DNA of 64,000 bases. It comes from Methanocella paludicola SANAE. Its GTDB lineage: Archaea > Halobacteriota > Methanocellia > Methanocellales > Methanocellaceae. Position 1 is the first letter of the stretch, and the number at the start of each line of letters is the position of its first letter. Below the pieces are notes generated by a model. It saw only the letters and a list, made by a program, of their open reading frames with translations. It was not told where the DNA came from and made no database searches. The position numbers and the translations under genes are program-made. This document shows positions 41,580 to 50,616 of the stretch, piece by piece. The stretch is taken from positions 1,837,501-1,901,500 of the forward strand of contig NC_013665.1 in the NCBI RefSeq assembly GCF_000011005.1. The letters are read 5' to 3'.

Positions 41580-41672
41580 AATTATTATTCTATTATTTTT
41601 ATAATAAAAGGTCCAAAAACGCCATTCTGACTATATATCCCGAAATCGAAGTGGGGGGTATATTATACACCT
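41580..41672. repeat. Hairpin element family H, copy 4
   Basis: The left arm is attattattctattattttt-ataataaaaggtcc, then the core gactatatatcccgaaatcg-aagtggggggtatat. The right arm is degraded. Confidence 0.75.
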
Positions 41673-41737
41673 TTTATTTTGCCTTTTATCATGTGCGCCA
41701 TATAATTAAATGAGCGTATGCCACGCGCTGAAGACAA

Positions 41738-41760
41738 GCGCCCCCTGCAACTAAGTATAA
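41738..41760. repeat. R2 half-copy, left flank of the TIR gene
   Basis: gcgccccctgcaactaagta-taa. The same end occurs in the same orientation at 42956-42979 (gcgccagtgcaactaagtat), so the TIR gene lies between short direct repeats. Confidence 0.55.
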
Positions 41761-41883
41761 TATATGGCACCATTTTTCTGTCCTTATATACATTGATTTG
41801 AAAATATGTATCTATAATAAGTATTATTTATCTCGGGCATCATACTATAATCGAATCTATAGGTGAGTTATAGGGGTAGATAT

Positions 41884-42906
41884 ATGGCGCATGATGTTTT
41901 CATCAGCTATTCATCCCGTGACAAGGCGATAGCTGATGCCATATGTAATAGTTTGGAAAATCGTAAGATACGTTGCTGGATTGCACCCCGAGATGTCTTG
42001 CCTGGAATACCGTATCCAAAGGCTATTATAGATGCTATCAATAGCTGTAAGGTTTTAGTCCTCGTATACTCGGCCAGTGCCCTCGAATCTAAAGATATTG
42101 AGAGCGAGGTGGGAAGGGCATATAAAAAAGGCATACCAATACTGCCCTTTAAGATCGAGGATGTGCCGCTGAACGATATCATGGATTATTATATCGGGAA
42201 TGTCCATTGGCTAGATGCCATGACGCCGCCGCTGGAAAAGCATCTTCAGCAGCTCGTCGATAAGATCCAAGTGCATATATCCGACCCGAATACAATCCAT
42301 GAAAAAATTACTTCAGAAAAAATAGAACCCTCCGTATCTGCACTACAGAATAACGTAGAACGGACACAACATTTTGTGAAGTATCTTAAAAAAACAGCCT
42401 TGATAAGCATATTTTTCGGCATTGTTATCACCGTGAAATCGCTAGTATTTGGGTTTTGGTTGTACGATAAGGTCGTCAACCACATCCAAACTGGTGACTT
42501 TCTATGGGATATGCTAGTCGAGGCTGCGATAATTGTTATTGCGGGTATAACCATTATCATTGTTAGTGATCGCGTATTAAAAAAATTGATAGATGCCGTA
42601 GTCATTGCCTTTTTTAGCGGATTAATAATGGGTCTGACAATCGCAGTTATGAACCTGATCTTTTTCTTAGCGACAAATAGCTGGGATAAACCTTTAAATA
42701 TTGTAGTGAATGCGGGGGGAATAATCACAATAATAGCTTCGGAATTTGGACCTCAATTTGAGTTTGAAGGTGTATTATTCAGTGGACTAATGATTATTCT
42801 ATTTAGTACGATTGCTTTAGGTATATTTGGTGTCATTTATTGGGGATATAGGTGGTTCCTCAAAGCATTCAGCTCATTAGAAAAAGGGCAAACTCGCGGA
42901 GAATAA
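41884..42906 (+). CDS. TIR-domain protein with C-terminal membrane region
   Basis: A 340-aa protein. Residues 3-115 form a TIR domain: DVFISYSSRDKAIADAICNS, then RKIRCWIAPRDVLPGIPYPK and VLVLVYSASALESKDIESEV. The Glu of E-V-G-R-A (about 75) sits where TIR NADases have their catalytic Glu. The C-terminal half has four or more hydrophobic helices (about 152-178, 200-226, 232-262 and 293-325). TIR proteins act in anti-phage defence and signalling by cleaving NAD+; the membrane tail could make it an effector that disrupts the membrane or a sensor. An aggggtag lies before the ATG. The coding sequence is clearly more AT-rich than its neighbours, and it is flanked by short direct repeats; both suggest transfer. 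Confidence 0.85.
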   Translation: MAHDVFISYSSRDKAIADAICNSLENRKIRCWIAPRDVLPGIPYPKAIIDAINSCKVLVLVYSASALESKDIESEVGRAYKKGIPILPFKIEDVPLNDIMDYYIGNVHWLDAMTPPLEKHLQQLVDKIQVHISDPNTIHEKITSEKIEPSVSALQNNVERTQHFVKYLKKTALISIFFGIVITVKSLVFGFWLYDKVVNHIQTGDFLWDMLVEAAIIVIAGITIIIVSDRVLKKLIDAVVIAFFSGLIMGLTIAVMNLIFFLATNSWDKPLNIVVNAGGIITIIASEFGPQFEFEGVLFSGLMIILFSTIALGIFGVIYWGYRWFLKAFSSLEKGQTRGE

Positions 42907-42933
42907 GCATAAATTCGGACAATGAGGTAATTA

Positions 42934-42974
42934 CACCCCAGATTTTGCTATAATTTTGCGCCAGTGCAACTAAG
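42934..42974. repeat. R2 repeat, right flank of the TIR gene
   Basis: caccccagattttgctataa-ttttgcgccagtgcaactaag, the reverse complement of 31068-31108 with a few changes. 42975-43172 is AT-rich promoter-like sequence of the next gene. Confidence 0.7.
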
Positions 42975-43172
42975 TATATTAAGCAATTATTTAATATTTA
43001 TATGGTTATTACATGGGCCTTTTTGTTATTACCGTTAATTAATTAATAAAATTATATAAATACTAAAATATTATAGTTATATAGCTTGATAGCCAGCCCT
43101 ATCTGAGAGCATCGCTGTTCCTAGAAACAACGAACATGGGTCGGCTCTAAAAAAATAAGGGAGTGATATGTG

Positions 43173-44465
43173 ATGAATAGGAAACTAATCGCGTGGCTTC
43201 TCGCCACGATCATGGTATTCGCATTCTTCGCCGCTGCTATCGGGCCATCGACCGCGGCGAGGGAGAAAACAACGGTGGTCGAACCTGCTATTGTATGGCA
43301 AGACACTTACGGCGATGACGACCTGTTCGCCCATGATGTCATCCAGACGAGCGACGGGAACTTTGCGGCGACCGGAGAATTCATATTCTTTAGCCCCAGC
43401 GGGCTGGAGGGCGGAGCCATATTCCTGCTGAAAGCCGCCGGAGCCGATGGAGAGAAGCTATGCCAGACCTTTGAGAGCCACGGGTTAGCACGCTTCTATG
43501 ACGGGGAGTTCATACAGCAGACCGAAGACGGATATGTCGTGGCAGGCTCGGGGACTGAATTGTTACCGCCCACATCCTTCTTCTACCTTGTGAAATACGA
43601 CGAGAACGGTAACGTCCTGTGGAGCAATAGCTATCGCCCGGTAGGCGGGAACAGCCAGTGCACAGGAGCCACCGCGACGCCGGACGGCGGCTATCTACTG
43701 GTAGGATACACGATTGAGCCATCCAGTGCATCATATGCCTATGTGGTCAAGACAGACGCGCTCGGAAATAAGCAGTGGGATACCGTAATAACCGATCCGG
43801 CTGGCCTGGGCGTATCATCATCGATCCCGCGCTCGGTCACCAACGCTCCGGGAGGATATGCCATTACCGGTGAAGTCCTCAATGAAGAAACAGGATTGAA
43901 TGAAGCGTTCCTGTTGAGATTAAACACCCATGGAAAAGTGATCACGACCGAGCACTATGTTTTCGCTCTGCCTGACACGTTAAGAACCGAATTAGACGGT
44001 GCATCCATACAATATACGAAAGACGGTTTCATCATAGCAGGTCGTGCCTATGGCTATGGTTTGATCGGCATTAACGCGAAGGCAGCATTCCTGCTCAAGG
44101 TCTCTGTAAATGGAAACATCCGGTGGTACAACACCTATGGGCGGGATACGTTTAGCGGCGCCTCATCGGTAGCCCAGACAGTAGACGGCGGGTACATCCT
44201 TACGGGAACAACCAACTTTATCACCGCCGGCTCACCGATCTATGCATACATCGCGAGGACGGACTCGGACGGAAACCTTCTGTGGAGTAAAACCATCAGC
44301 GGTAAAACCATCGGACCCATAGTGGTTCCATATGCTACGGCATCCGGTAGTAAGGTAAAAGTGACCTCGGACGGAGGATACATAGTGGCTGGAATGGCCG
44401 TACCAGGCGGCTCTTCCGATACCCTTCTCGTGAGGCTTGCGCCGGATATCGTTCCCCTGAGCTGA
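43173..44465 (+). CDS. Secreted beta-propeller-like repeat protein (1)
   Basis: A 430-aa exported protein. The signal peptide is MNRKLIAWLLATIMVFAFFA ending ...STAA. The mature part has about seven blades of roughly 45-55 residues, each with a T-x-D-G-G/N-Y/F-x-x-x-G motif (TSDGNFAATGE, QTEDGYVVAGSG, TPDGGYLLVGYT, YTKDGFIIAGRA, TVDGGYILTGTT, TSDGGYIVAGMA) and a W-x-x-x-Y/T turn. This pattern fits secreted propellers of methanogens with unknown ligands. It lacks the anchor and Ig-like domain seen in its relative at 52716. It stands alone, ended by a strong terminator hairpin. Confidence 0.82.
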   Translation: MNRKLIAWLLATIMVFAFFAAAIGPSTAAREKTTVVEPAIVWQDTYGDDDLFAHDVIQTSDGNFAATGEFIFFSPSGLEGGAIFLLKAAGADGEKLCQTFESHGLARFYDGEFIQQTEDGYVVAGSGTELLPPTSFFYLVKYDENGNVLWSNSYRPVGGNSQCTGATATPDGGYLLVGYTIEPSSASYAYVVKTDALGNKQWDTVITDPAGLGVSSSIPRSVTNAPGGYAITGEVLNEETGLNEAFLLRLNTHGKVITTEHYVFALPDTLRTELDGASIQYTKDGFIIAGRAYGYGLIGINAKAAFLLKVSVNGNIRWYNTYGRDTFSGASSVAQTVDGGYILTGTTNFITAGSPIYAYIARTDSDGNLLWSKTISGKTIGPIVVPYATASGSKVKVTSDGGYIVAGMAVPGGSSDTLLVRLAPDIVPLS

Positions 44466-44481
44466 AGGCGTTTCGACCTAA

Positions 44482-44513
44482 AAAACGGTGGCATTTGCCA
44501 CCGTTTTATTCTT
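44482..44513 (+). terminator. Intrinsic-type terminator
   Basis: aaaacggtggca and tgccaccgtttt form a perfect 12-bp stem with a 2-nt loop, followed by tattctttaatttt. It lies 17 bp after the stop of the secreted repeat protein. Confidence 0.8.
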
Positions 44514-44705
44514 TAATTTTAGCAATTAGAAGGCCATAATAGCATATTATTATAAAATCAATTTTTATATTAGTGCATTTAAAAACATGCCGCCCATTAC
44601 CCCGAAAATGAAGCGGGACACTCATAATTTGAATAGAACACCAATCAACAAAAGAGTAAGATATAATTATAATAATATCTTTATAAATGCAATAAATAAT
44701 ATTAG

Positions 44706-45371
44706 CTATTTCCCATAAGTGAGCCGCTCGGCCATCAGGTCCGGCAGCCCTTCGGCGAGGATCTTATCCTGGACCTGCTTCAGGTCATACTTGACCCGGC
44801 GAAGCTCGAACGTCCGTTTCTCCGTATCCCAGATGGCATAGCTCGCTTCGCTGTTGCCGTCCCTGGGCTGCCCCACGCTTCCCGGGTTCAGGATGATCTT
44901 ATCTCCGCACTCCTTGATAAGGGGGACATGCGTGTGCCCGTACGTGAAGACCTTGTGGCCGACCGAGTTGAAGACGCTACACATCTTCTCGGGCTCGTAC
45001 TCGATGATAAGGTCCTTCATGTTCCCCGGGTTGCCGTGATAGACGGTCATGCCGTCCAGCTCGATGTGGTCAGGCAGGGATTTAATAAAATTAAAGTTGT
45101 CCACTGTAAGGTGCTTGATGGTCCACCGTAGAGTATCTGCAGTGACCCCGTTAAACCACTCCGTGTCGCCGGTGATGATGGCCTTATCGTGCTCCCCCAT
45201 GACGCACTTTACATCATATCGTCTTAAAAGCTCGATCGTCTCGTTGGGGTACGGGTTGTACCCGACGATGTCGCCCGCACAGATAATGGCGTCCACGTCG
45301 CCCATGTTCTTTAATACGGCCTCCAGCGCGACCGCGTTAGAATGGATGTCGGCTATAAGCCCGATCTTCAT
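44706..45371 (-). CDS. Metallophosphoesterase (YfcE/MJ0936-like) (1)
   Basis: A 221-aa calcineurin-like phosphodiesterase. The metal motifs are GLIADIHSNAVALEAVL (D-x-H), CAGDIVGYNPYP (GD), then VMGEHDKAIITGD where the usual GNHD is GEHD, VYHGNPGNMKD, and YGHTHVPLIKE (GHxH) with LNPGSVGQPRDGN. The Asn to Glu change in the GNHD motif is unusual and could alter metal binding. The related gene at 45469 keeps GNH. A TATA-like catataaag lies 50 bp upstream (reading leftward), so it may have its own promoter. Substrate unknown. Confidence 0.9.
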   Translation of the reverse strand: MKIGLIADIHSNAVALEAVLKNMGDVDAIICAGDIVGYNPYPNETIELLRRYDVKCVMGEHDKAIITGDTEWFNGVTADTLRWTIKHLTVDNFNFIKSLPDHIELDGMTVYHGNPGNMKDLIIEYEPEKMCSVFNSVGHKVFTYGHTHVPLIKECGDKIILNPGSVGQPRDGNSEASYAIWDTEKRTFELRRVKYDLKQVQDKILAEGLPDLMAERLTYGK

Positions 45372-45468
45372 TTCCCTCTCGTCCTTCTTGTATTCTCAGT
45401 GTCCTTTTTTAATAAATACTTTATATGCTTAGCCTAAGAAAAGAGCAGGCCAAATGGATTATTTCCGC

Positions 45469-46164
45469 TTAGTAGCCCCGCCTCAAGATGCGTTCCAGTT
45501 CTGACGCATGGGGCATTACCTTTCGGATCTTGTCGCAAACGCTATCGATGTCGTACTGCACCCGGATTATTCGGGCATCTCCCGTGGCCGTATCCAGGCT
45601 AAGGCACGACGCCCGGCTGTCGCCGTCCCGGGGCTGCCCCACGCTTCCCGGGTTCAGGATCGTCTTATCCGGTAAAGATACGATCATCGGCTTATGCGTA
45701 TGCCCCACGGCCAGATAGTCGCAGCTTATGGCGCCTGTCAGCTCGGCGAGGCGCTCTGCCGGCGTATCCGGGTACATATAATCGAAGAACGACCCCGGGC
45801 TTCCGTGGGCCAGAACGAGCTTAACCCCGTCCACCTCCTTTTCAAGGAGCAAAGGTAGCCCCTTTAGAAACGATATATCGTTATCGTCGATAGAGGCCCA
45901 CGTGTACTCCCGGGTAGCCTCCGATAGATGCTTATATACATAGCCGCACCCGCAGTCGACCCTATATGCCACCGCATTATCGTGGTTTCCTCGTATGGTC
46001 GCCACGTTATTTTTCCGTAACCAGTCGATGCATTCCGCGGGCTCCGGGCCATAATCCACAATATCGCCCAGACAAAATACGATGTCATAGGGGACCTCGT
46101 CATTCACCGCTTTCAGCGCCTCAAAATTGCCGTGGATGTCCGAAATAAAAAGGACCTGTGTCAT
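45469..46164 (-). CDS. Metallophosphoesterase (YfcE/MJ0936-like) (2)
   Basis: A 231-aa paralogue starting MTQVLFISDIHGNFEALKAV. The full metal set is present: D-x-H (ISDIHGN), GD (CLGDIVDYGPEP), GNHD (TIRGNHDNA), a His in LAHGSPGSF and GHTHKP (VGHTHKPMIVSL). The C-terminal tail is SELERILRRGY. The ATG is 4 bp after the phoU stop, so it is the last gene of the pst-phoU operon, which suggests a role in phosphate release. An in-frame start at 46185 would lie in phoU. Confidence 0.92.
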   Translation of the reverse strand: MTQVLFISDIHGNFEALKAVNDEVPYDIVFCLGDIVDYGPEPAECIDWLRKNNVATIRGNHDNAVAYRVDCGCGYVYKHLSEATREYTWASIDDNDISFLKGLPLLLEKEVDGVKLVLAHGSPGSFFDYMYPDTPAERLAELTGAISCDYLAVGHTHKPMIVSLPDKTILNPGSVGQPRDGDSRASCLSLDTATGDARIIRVQYDIDSVCDKIRKVMPHASELERILRRGY

Positions 46165-46168
46165 ACGA

Positions 46169-46831
46169 TCACTTGATCCTGACACGCTTGCCGGTGGCCC
46201 GGTAGATGGTCCACGATGCGATGACGCAGGCGTGGTCCGCCGTCCGCTCCAGGTACATGGCCACGAATGAGAGGTGCGAGGCCATGTCGATGGACGACGG
46301 GTGCTTCACCATCTCGTCTATCAGGGCTCGGCGGATCTGGTCGTACTCAGCGTCGACGGCGTCGTCCCGGGCGCCCATGCCCCGGGCAAGCTCGACATCT
46401 CCCGACACGAACGACTTGAGGCTGTCCTTGACCATGCCATTCACGAGTTTATAGAGCTCCATGAGGTCGTCGATCTGGGGCAGTAGAGGCTCTGTATCGA
46501 TGCGCAGGGTGATCTTGCTGATGTCCCAGGCGTACCGGGAAAGCCGCTCGAAGTCGGTCAGGATCCGCAGCGTCGTGACTAAAAATCTCAGGTCGGAAGC
46601 CATGGGCTGCTGCAATGCCAGGAGCTCGATACACTTGTTCTCCAGCTCCATTGCCCTCATATCCACATTCTTGCTGCCATCCATGACCGTATTGGCCAGC
46701 GCCTTATCCTTATTGATGAGCGACTTCAGGGACAGCGAAAGCAGCCTCATGCACTCGTCGCCCTCCGCTATCAGGCCGTCCTCCAGCTCCTTTATCTGTC
46801 TAACGTAATATTCTCTGGACATATCATTCAC
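46169..46831 (-). CDS. phoU: PhoU family phosphate-signalling protein
   Basis: A 220-aa (217 from the ATG) all-helical protein made of two three-helix PhoU repeats ([20 protein letters not shown] to [12 protein letters not shown], then [20 protein letters not shown] to [20 protein letters not shown]). The E-R-T-A-D-H motif is the PhoU metal-binding hallmark. It would control Pst activity. A GTG at 46831 overlaps the pstB stop by 4 bp; ATG 46822 is an alternative. It lies in operon order pstS-C-A-B-phoU, followed by a metallophosphoesterase. Confidence 0.94.
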   Translation of the reverse strand: MNDMSREYYVRQIKELEDGLIAEGDECMRLLSLSLKSLINKDKALANTVMDGSKNVDMRAMELENKCIELLALQQPMASDLRFLVTTLRILTDFERLSRYAWDISKITLRIDTEPLLPQIDDLMELYKLVNGMVKDSLKSFVSGDVELARGMGARDDAVDAEYDQIRRALIDEMVKHPSSIDMASHLSFVAMYLERTADHACVIASWTIYRATGKRVRIK

Positions 46832-47592
46832 CCGAACCTGCCCGTGATGTAATCCTCTGTTCTCTTATCCTTCGGCGCCTCGAATATCTTTTTCGTATCG
46901 CAGTACTCGATCAGCTCGCCCATGAGGAAGAATGCCGTCTTCTCCGATACCCGGGCGGCCTGCTGCATGTTGTGCGTGACGATGATGATGGTGTACCTAT
47001 CCTTGAGCTTCTGCATGAGGTCCTCTATTTTGGAGGTCGCGATGGGGTCCAGCGCCGAGCAGGGCTCGTCCATCAGGATGACTTCCGGCTCGACCGCCAG
47101 GCACCTCGCGATGCAAAGCCGCTGCTGCTGGCCGCCCGACAGGCTCATGGCGGAGTCGTGTAGCCTATCCTTCAACTCATCCCACAGGGCGGCCTGCCTC
47201 AGGCTTGTCTCTACGGTGATGTCCAGCTTCGCCCTGTCTTTTATCCCGTGGATACGGGGCCCGTAGGCTACGTTATCGTAGACAGACATTGGGAAGGGGT
47301 TAGGCTTCTGGAAGACCATGCCTATGTTCTTCCTCAGCTCGACCACGTCCACGTCCTTGTCGTAGATGTTCTTACCCTTAAAATTCACAGTGCCTTCTAC
47401 GCGCGTGCCCGGTATCAGGTCGTTCATCCGGTCCAGGCACTTGAGGAACGTGGATTTGCCGCACCCTGACGGGCCGATGATGGCCGTAATGCTCCGCTCC
47501 GGTATGTCGATATTTATATTTTTCAGCGCATGGGTCTTACCGTAATAAAGGTCAAGGCCTTCGACTTTGAAGGCCGGCTTATCCGTTGTCAT
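46828..47592 (-). CDS. pstB: Phosphate ABC transporter ATPase
   Basis: A 254-aa ATPase of the high-affinity phosphate importer. It starts [20 protein letters not shown]. Walker A is [12 protein letters not shown] (about 38-49), and [19 protein letters not shown] is typical of PstB. The signature is [14 protein letters not shown], Walker B is [16 protein letters not shown] and the switch His [12 protein letters not shown]. The end [12 protein letters not shown]-like tail ([12 protein letters not shown]) is the PstB C-terminus. The start overlaps the pstA stop by one base (TAATG). Confidence 0.97.
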   Translation of the reverse strand: MTTDKPAFKVEGLDLYYGKTHALKNINIDIPERSITAIIGPSGCGKSTFLKCLDRMNDLIPGTRVEGTVNFKGKNIYDKDVDVVELRKNIGMVFQKPNPFPMSVYDNVAYGPRIHGIKDRAKLDITVETSLRQAALWDELKDRLHDSAMSLSGGQQQRLCIARCLAVEPEVILMDEPCSALDPIATSKIEDLMQKLKDRYTIIIVTHNMQQAARVSEKTAFFLMGELIEYCDTKKIFEAPKDKRTEDYITGRFG

Positions 47593-48443
47593 TATGTCTT
47601 ACCGCCCAGCTTTGCTATGTATCTTCGAGTGATGATGCTGCTCGTTATGGTGATGGCCAGGATCATGATCACCAGCACGGCCGAGGTGCCGAAGGCATTC
47701 TCGATCGAGATGTTCTCCATGGCCAGGATGAACGTGTGGTATGTCATCGTCCTGATGGGGTCGAACAGTGAATCGGGTACCTTGGCCACCGTGCCCGCCG
47801 TAAGATAGACGGCCGCCGTTTCTCCCACGGCCCGGCCCATGCCCAGGATGATGCCGGTGAGGATGCCCGGGAGGGCCGTGGGAAGCACGACTTTGCGGAT
47901 GGTCTGCCACTTGCTGCCGCCCAGGGCCATGCTGCCCAGGCGGTAGGACTCGGGCACGACCTTGATGGCCTCTTCCGCTACTCTCATGATGATAGGGAGT
48001 GCCATGAGCGCCAGCGTAAGCCCGCCTGCAAGCAGGGAATATCCCATTTTCAGATAGTACACGAAAAAGATGTACCCGAACATGCCGAACATGATGGAGG
48101 GTATCCCCGACAGGCTGTCGGCCCCGAAGCGCACCAGCCGGGTCAGGATGTTATTGCCCGCGTACTCCGACATATAGATGGCCGCCCCGACGCTCAGCGG
48201 CGTGGCGACCAGGATAGCGATGGCCGTGATCGCGACGCTTCCGACGATGACCGGGAATATGCCGCCGGTCCGCCCCATGTTCTTGGGCATCCCGGACAGG
48301 AAATCCCAGCTGATCACGCCGATGCCGTTCACGAGCACGTACCCGATGATGACGAGTAGTATGGCCAGCGTAAGGGCCCCGGATAACCATAATAAGCCTA
48401 TGCCCATGTCGTTGAATAAGTATCGGCGGCTTCGGCCCATCAT
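47592..48443 (-). CDS. pstA: Phosphate ABC transporter permease PstA
   Basis: A 283-aa six-helix permease. Family features are [40 protein letters not shown], the [20 protein letters not shown] stretch and the EAA-type loop [20 protein letters not shown] (about 180-200), then [20 protein letters not shown]. It forms the phosphate channel with PstC. The ATG at 48443 overlaps the pstC stop by 4 bp (ATGA). The longer open frame to 48569 runs into pstC. Confidence 0.95.
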   Translation of the reverse strand: MMGRSRRYLFNDMGIGLLWLSGALTLAILLVIIGYVLVNGIGVISWDFLSGMPKNMGRTGGIFPVIVGSVAITAIAILVATPLSVGAAIYMSEYAGNNILTRLVRFGADSLSGIPSIMFGMFGYIFFVYYLKMGYSLLAGGLTLALMALPIIMRVAEEAIKVVPESYRLGSMALGGSKWQTIRKVVLPTALPGILTGIILGMGRAVGETAAVYLTAGTVAKVPDSLFDPIRTMTYHTFILAMENISIENAFGTSAVLVIMILAITITSSIITRRYIAKLGGKT

Positions 48444-49303
48444 ATCCTCTCCACGATACGTCCCCGGTTTGTCATGTATACGGCCAGGTTCAGCAGCATG
48501 ATGATCGCCAGCAGCACGATGCCGATGGCGAACAGCGCCGTCCGGTGGTCGCCGGAGGCGTAGTTCCATTCAAGGGCGATCTGGGAAGACATGGGAGCGA
48601 CGGAGCTGAGCAGTGACGTGGGGATCAGTCTCGTGTTGCCGCTGACCATCCACACCGCCATGGTCTCGCCGATAGCGCGGCCCATGCCCAGGATGGCGGA
48701 TGCCAGTATGCCTGAGCGGGCGGCGGGCACGACGATGCCGGCGATCATCTGCCATTTCGTGGCCCCTATGGCGAGCGACCCCTCCCGGTATTCCTTCGGC
48801 ACCGAGCGTAGCGCGTCTTCCGAGATACTGATGATAGTCGGGAGTATCATGATGGCGAGCACGATGCCGCACGCAAGGACGCTAAGTCCGCCACCTCCCA
48901 GGTTGTTCATGATGAACGGCACGATCAGGATGAGCCCAAAAAAGCCGTATACGACGGAAGGTATGCCGGCGAGCGTTTCGATGGCCGGCTTCAGTATATC
49001 CCTCGACCACCGGGGCGCCACTTCCGATAAGAGGATGGCACACCCGAGCCCGAGGGGGAGGCCCAGTATCAGGGATAGTGCAGTGATCGCCAGCGTGCCG
49101 ACGATCATCGGGAATATGCCATAGGTGCCTCCCTCGGCGGCGGGGTCCCAAACGCTGCCCGTGATAAACTCGACGATGCCGACTTGTTTTAAAGTGGGGA
49201 GGCCTTCGTTCACGATAAAGAACAGGATAAGCAGGATGATCAGGATAGTCGATAATGCGGTAATTAAAAGGCTACCTTCGACGATCTTTTCCATATACTT
49301 CAT
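48440..49303 (-). CDS. pstC: Phosphate ABC transporter permease PstC
   Basis: A 287-aa six-helix partner of PstA, starting MKYMEKIVEGSLLITALSTI. It has EFITGSVWDPAAEGGTYGIF (the PstC loop), LGLPLGLGCAILLSEVAPRW, TLAGIPSVVYGFFGLILIVP, the coupling loop YREGSLAIGATKWQMIAGIV and ILGMGRAIGETMAVWMVSG. The ATG at 49303 has ggtgg 4 nt upstream; an in-frame ATG at 49336 is less likely. It is the second gene of the operon, 47 bp after pstS. Confidence 0.95.
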   Translation of the reverse strand: MKYMEKIVEGSLLITALSTILIILLILFFIVNEGLPTLKQVGIVEFITGSVWDPAAEGGTYGIFPMIVGTLAITALSLILGLPLGLGCAILLSEVAPRWSRDILKPAIETLAGIPSVVYGFFGLILIVPFIMNNLGGGGLSVLACGIVLAIMILPTIISISEDALRSVPKEYREGSLAIGATKWQMIAGIVVPAARSGILASAILGMGRAIGETMAVWMVSGNTRLIPTSLLSSVAPMSSQIALEWNYASGDHRTALFAIGIVLLAIIMLLNLAVYMTNRGRIVERI

Positions 49304-49350
49304 TGTGCCACCAGAAATATAAGGGCGGGAGGTCATCCCGCCGATCGGAT

Positions 49351-50214
49351 CTATTTTGTTATGAGGTTGTGCTTAGCCAGGATGGCCTGCCCATCGGAGC
49401 CTAAGGTGTAGTCGATGAACGCCTTCGCCAGTCCCCCGGGCTCGCCCTTCGTCACGAATAAGAAAGGCCTCTGGATCTTGTAGGATCTGTCCTTGATGGA
49501 CTGGGTCGTAGGGGCTACTCCATCAACCTGGACTGCCTTCACGGTGTCCTTGAGCGAACCGTAGGATACGTACCCTATCGCGTTCTTGTTCGTTTCCAGA
49601 TAGGCCGTGACGCTGCCCGTGCTGCCCTGTGTGATGGCGCCCGTCGTTATGTTCGCCTTCTTCTGCATGACCAGCTCCTCGAAGGCGCCCCTGGTGCCGG
49701 AGCCCGGCTCCCGGGTCACGACAAAGATCTGTGCGTCGTTGCCGCCGACCTGCTTCCAGTTGGTGATATTGCCGGCATAGATCTCACGGACCTGAGTCGT
49801 CGACAGGTTCGAGACCGGATTGTCCTTATTAATGATGACTGCTATGCCATCGATGGCGATCTCATAGGTCTTTAAGCCCTTCGCGGTCTCGGCCGCGGTC
49901 AGCTCTCGCGAGGACATGCCCACGGCGGCCGTGCCGTCGAGGACGGCATTGATGCCCGCCGTGGATCCTACCTGCGACACATCCACGCTGGTCTTACCAC
50001 CGTTCTTCTCGTCGAACGCCACGGCGAGCTCTTCCGCGTACGGCCCTACGGACGTCGAACCGATGACCTGTAGTGAGCCGGAAAGCGGTGCAGGGGTCGC
50101 CGAGCCGGCGGCCGGGGTAGGAGTAGGGGTCGTGCCCGTACATCCGAGGATTAAGGCGCTTGCGCCTATGATCGCAATTGTAAGTATTGTGATCGCTAAC
50201 TTCTTATTGTCCAT
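49351..50214 (-). CDS. pstS: Phosphate-binding lipoprotein PstS
   Basis: A 287-aa secreted lipoprotein that binds phosphate for PstCAB. The signal peptide ends in a lipobox LILGC, followed by a Pro/Thr linker (TPTPTPAAGSATPAPLSGS). PstS signatures are QVIGSTSVGPYAEELAVAFD, VSQVGSTAGINAVLDGTAAV, and the loop VTREPGSGTRGAFEELVMQK, which contacts phosphate. The ATG at 50214 has aaggtga 9 nt upstream; a GTG at 50226 is in frame. It is the first gene of the pst operon; the promoter (TATA near 50293-50304) carries ACTATATA-like half-sites. Confidence 0.95.
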   Translation of the reverse strand: MDNKKLAITILTIAIIGASALILGCTGTTPTPTPAAGSATPAPLSGSLQVIGSTSVGPYAEELAVAFDEKNGGKTSVDVSQVGSTAGINAVLDGTAAVGMSSRELTAAETAKGLKTYEIAIDGIAVIINKDNPVSNLSTTQVREIYAGNITNWKQVGGNDAQIFVVTREPGSGTRGAFEELVMQKKANITTGAITQGSTGSVTAYLETNKNAIGYVSYGSLKDTVKAVQVDGVAPTTQSIKDRSYKIQRPFLFVTKGEPGGLAKAFIDYTLGSDGQAILAKHNLITK

Positions 50215-50275
50215 TTGTCTGTTCACCTTATGCGGTTAGAGTCGGCATGGGGTAATAAAAATAATCTCCATACCG

Positions 50276-50304
50276 TATATATCACTATATAGAATATTTA
50301 TAAA
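50276..50304 (-). promoter_or_regulatory. pst promoter: TATA box and operator-like repeat
   Basis: Reading leftward, the TATA box is tttataaatatt (50293-50304), and tatatatcactatata (50276-50291) overlaps the expected start region. The ACTATATA half-site recurs in the palindrome at 50589-50604 and, degenerate, at 51671-51687. Confidence 0.5.
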
Positions 50305-50413
50305 GAGGCGTATGCCGATTGATAGCGAATATCAATTCTGTTTATTGTGATATGAGAAAAACGTCCAGAAAAATGTGGCAAAGGGCGATGCCCTTTTTAG
50401 CTTTTATATAGTT

Positions 50414-50542
50414 TTACTTCTGCTTTACCTGGCAGTCTACCTGTCCCTGGCGGCACTGATACCAGAAGATACAGTCGCTACATGTGCCGTTGTTGATGGC
50501 CTTTATGCCCGTGTTATTTTGGTTTTTCATCTCTTTCACCAT
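50414..50542 (-). CDS. Candidate small Cys protein, 38-42 aa
   Basis: A short frame encoding MVKEMKNQNNTGIKAINNGT then CSDCIFWYQCRQGQVDCQVK. Four cysteines form C-x2-C-x5-C-x6-C, a pattern that could bind zinc or a cluster. A ggtga 5 nt before the second ATG (50530) supports a 38-aa form; TATA-like tatatattataa 18-29 nt before the first ATG would fit a leaderless 42-aa form. It lies between pstS and the AbrB-PhoU regulator, in the same direction, with a perfect palindrome upstream. The function could be tied to phosphate regulation. Confidence 0.45.
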   Translation of the reverse strand: MVKEMKNQNNTGIKAINNGTCSDCIFWYQCRQGQVDCQVKQK

Positions 50543-50588
50543 TACGAAGATAGAAAATGGTTATAATATATATGTTTTTAACATAAAA

Positions 50589-50604
50589 TATATAGTACTA
50601 TATA
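50589..50604 (-). promoter_or_regulatory. Perfect 16-bp palindrome tatatagtactatata
   Basis: It lies 47-62 bp upstream of the small Cys gene and just after the AbrB-PhoU regulator gene. Its half ACTATATA is shared with the pst promoter region. Confidence 0.5.
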
Positions 50605-50616
50605 AAAAGGTGAGTG

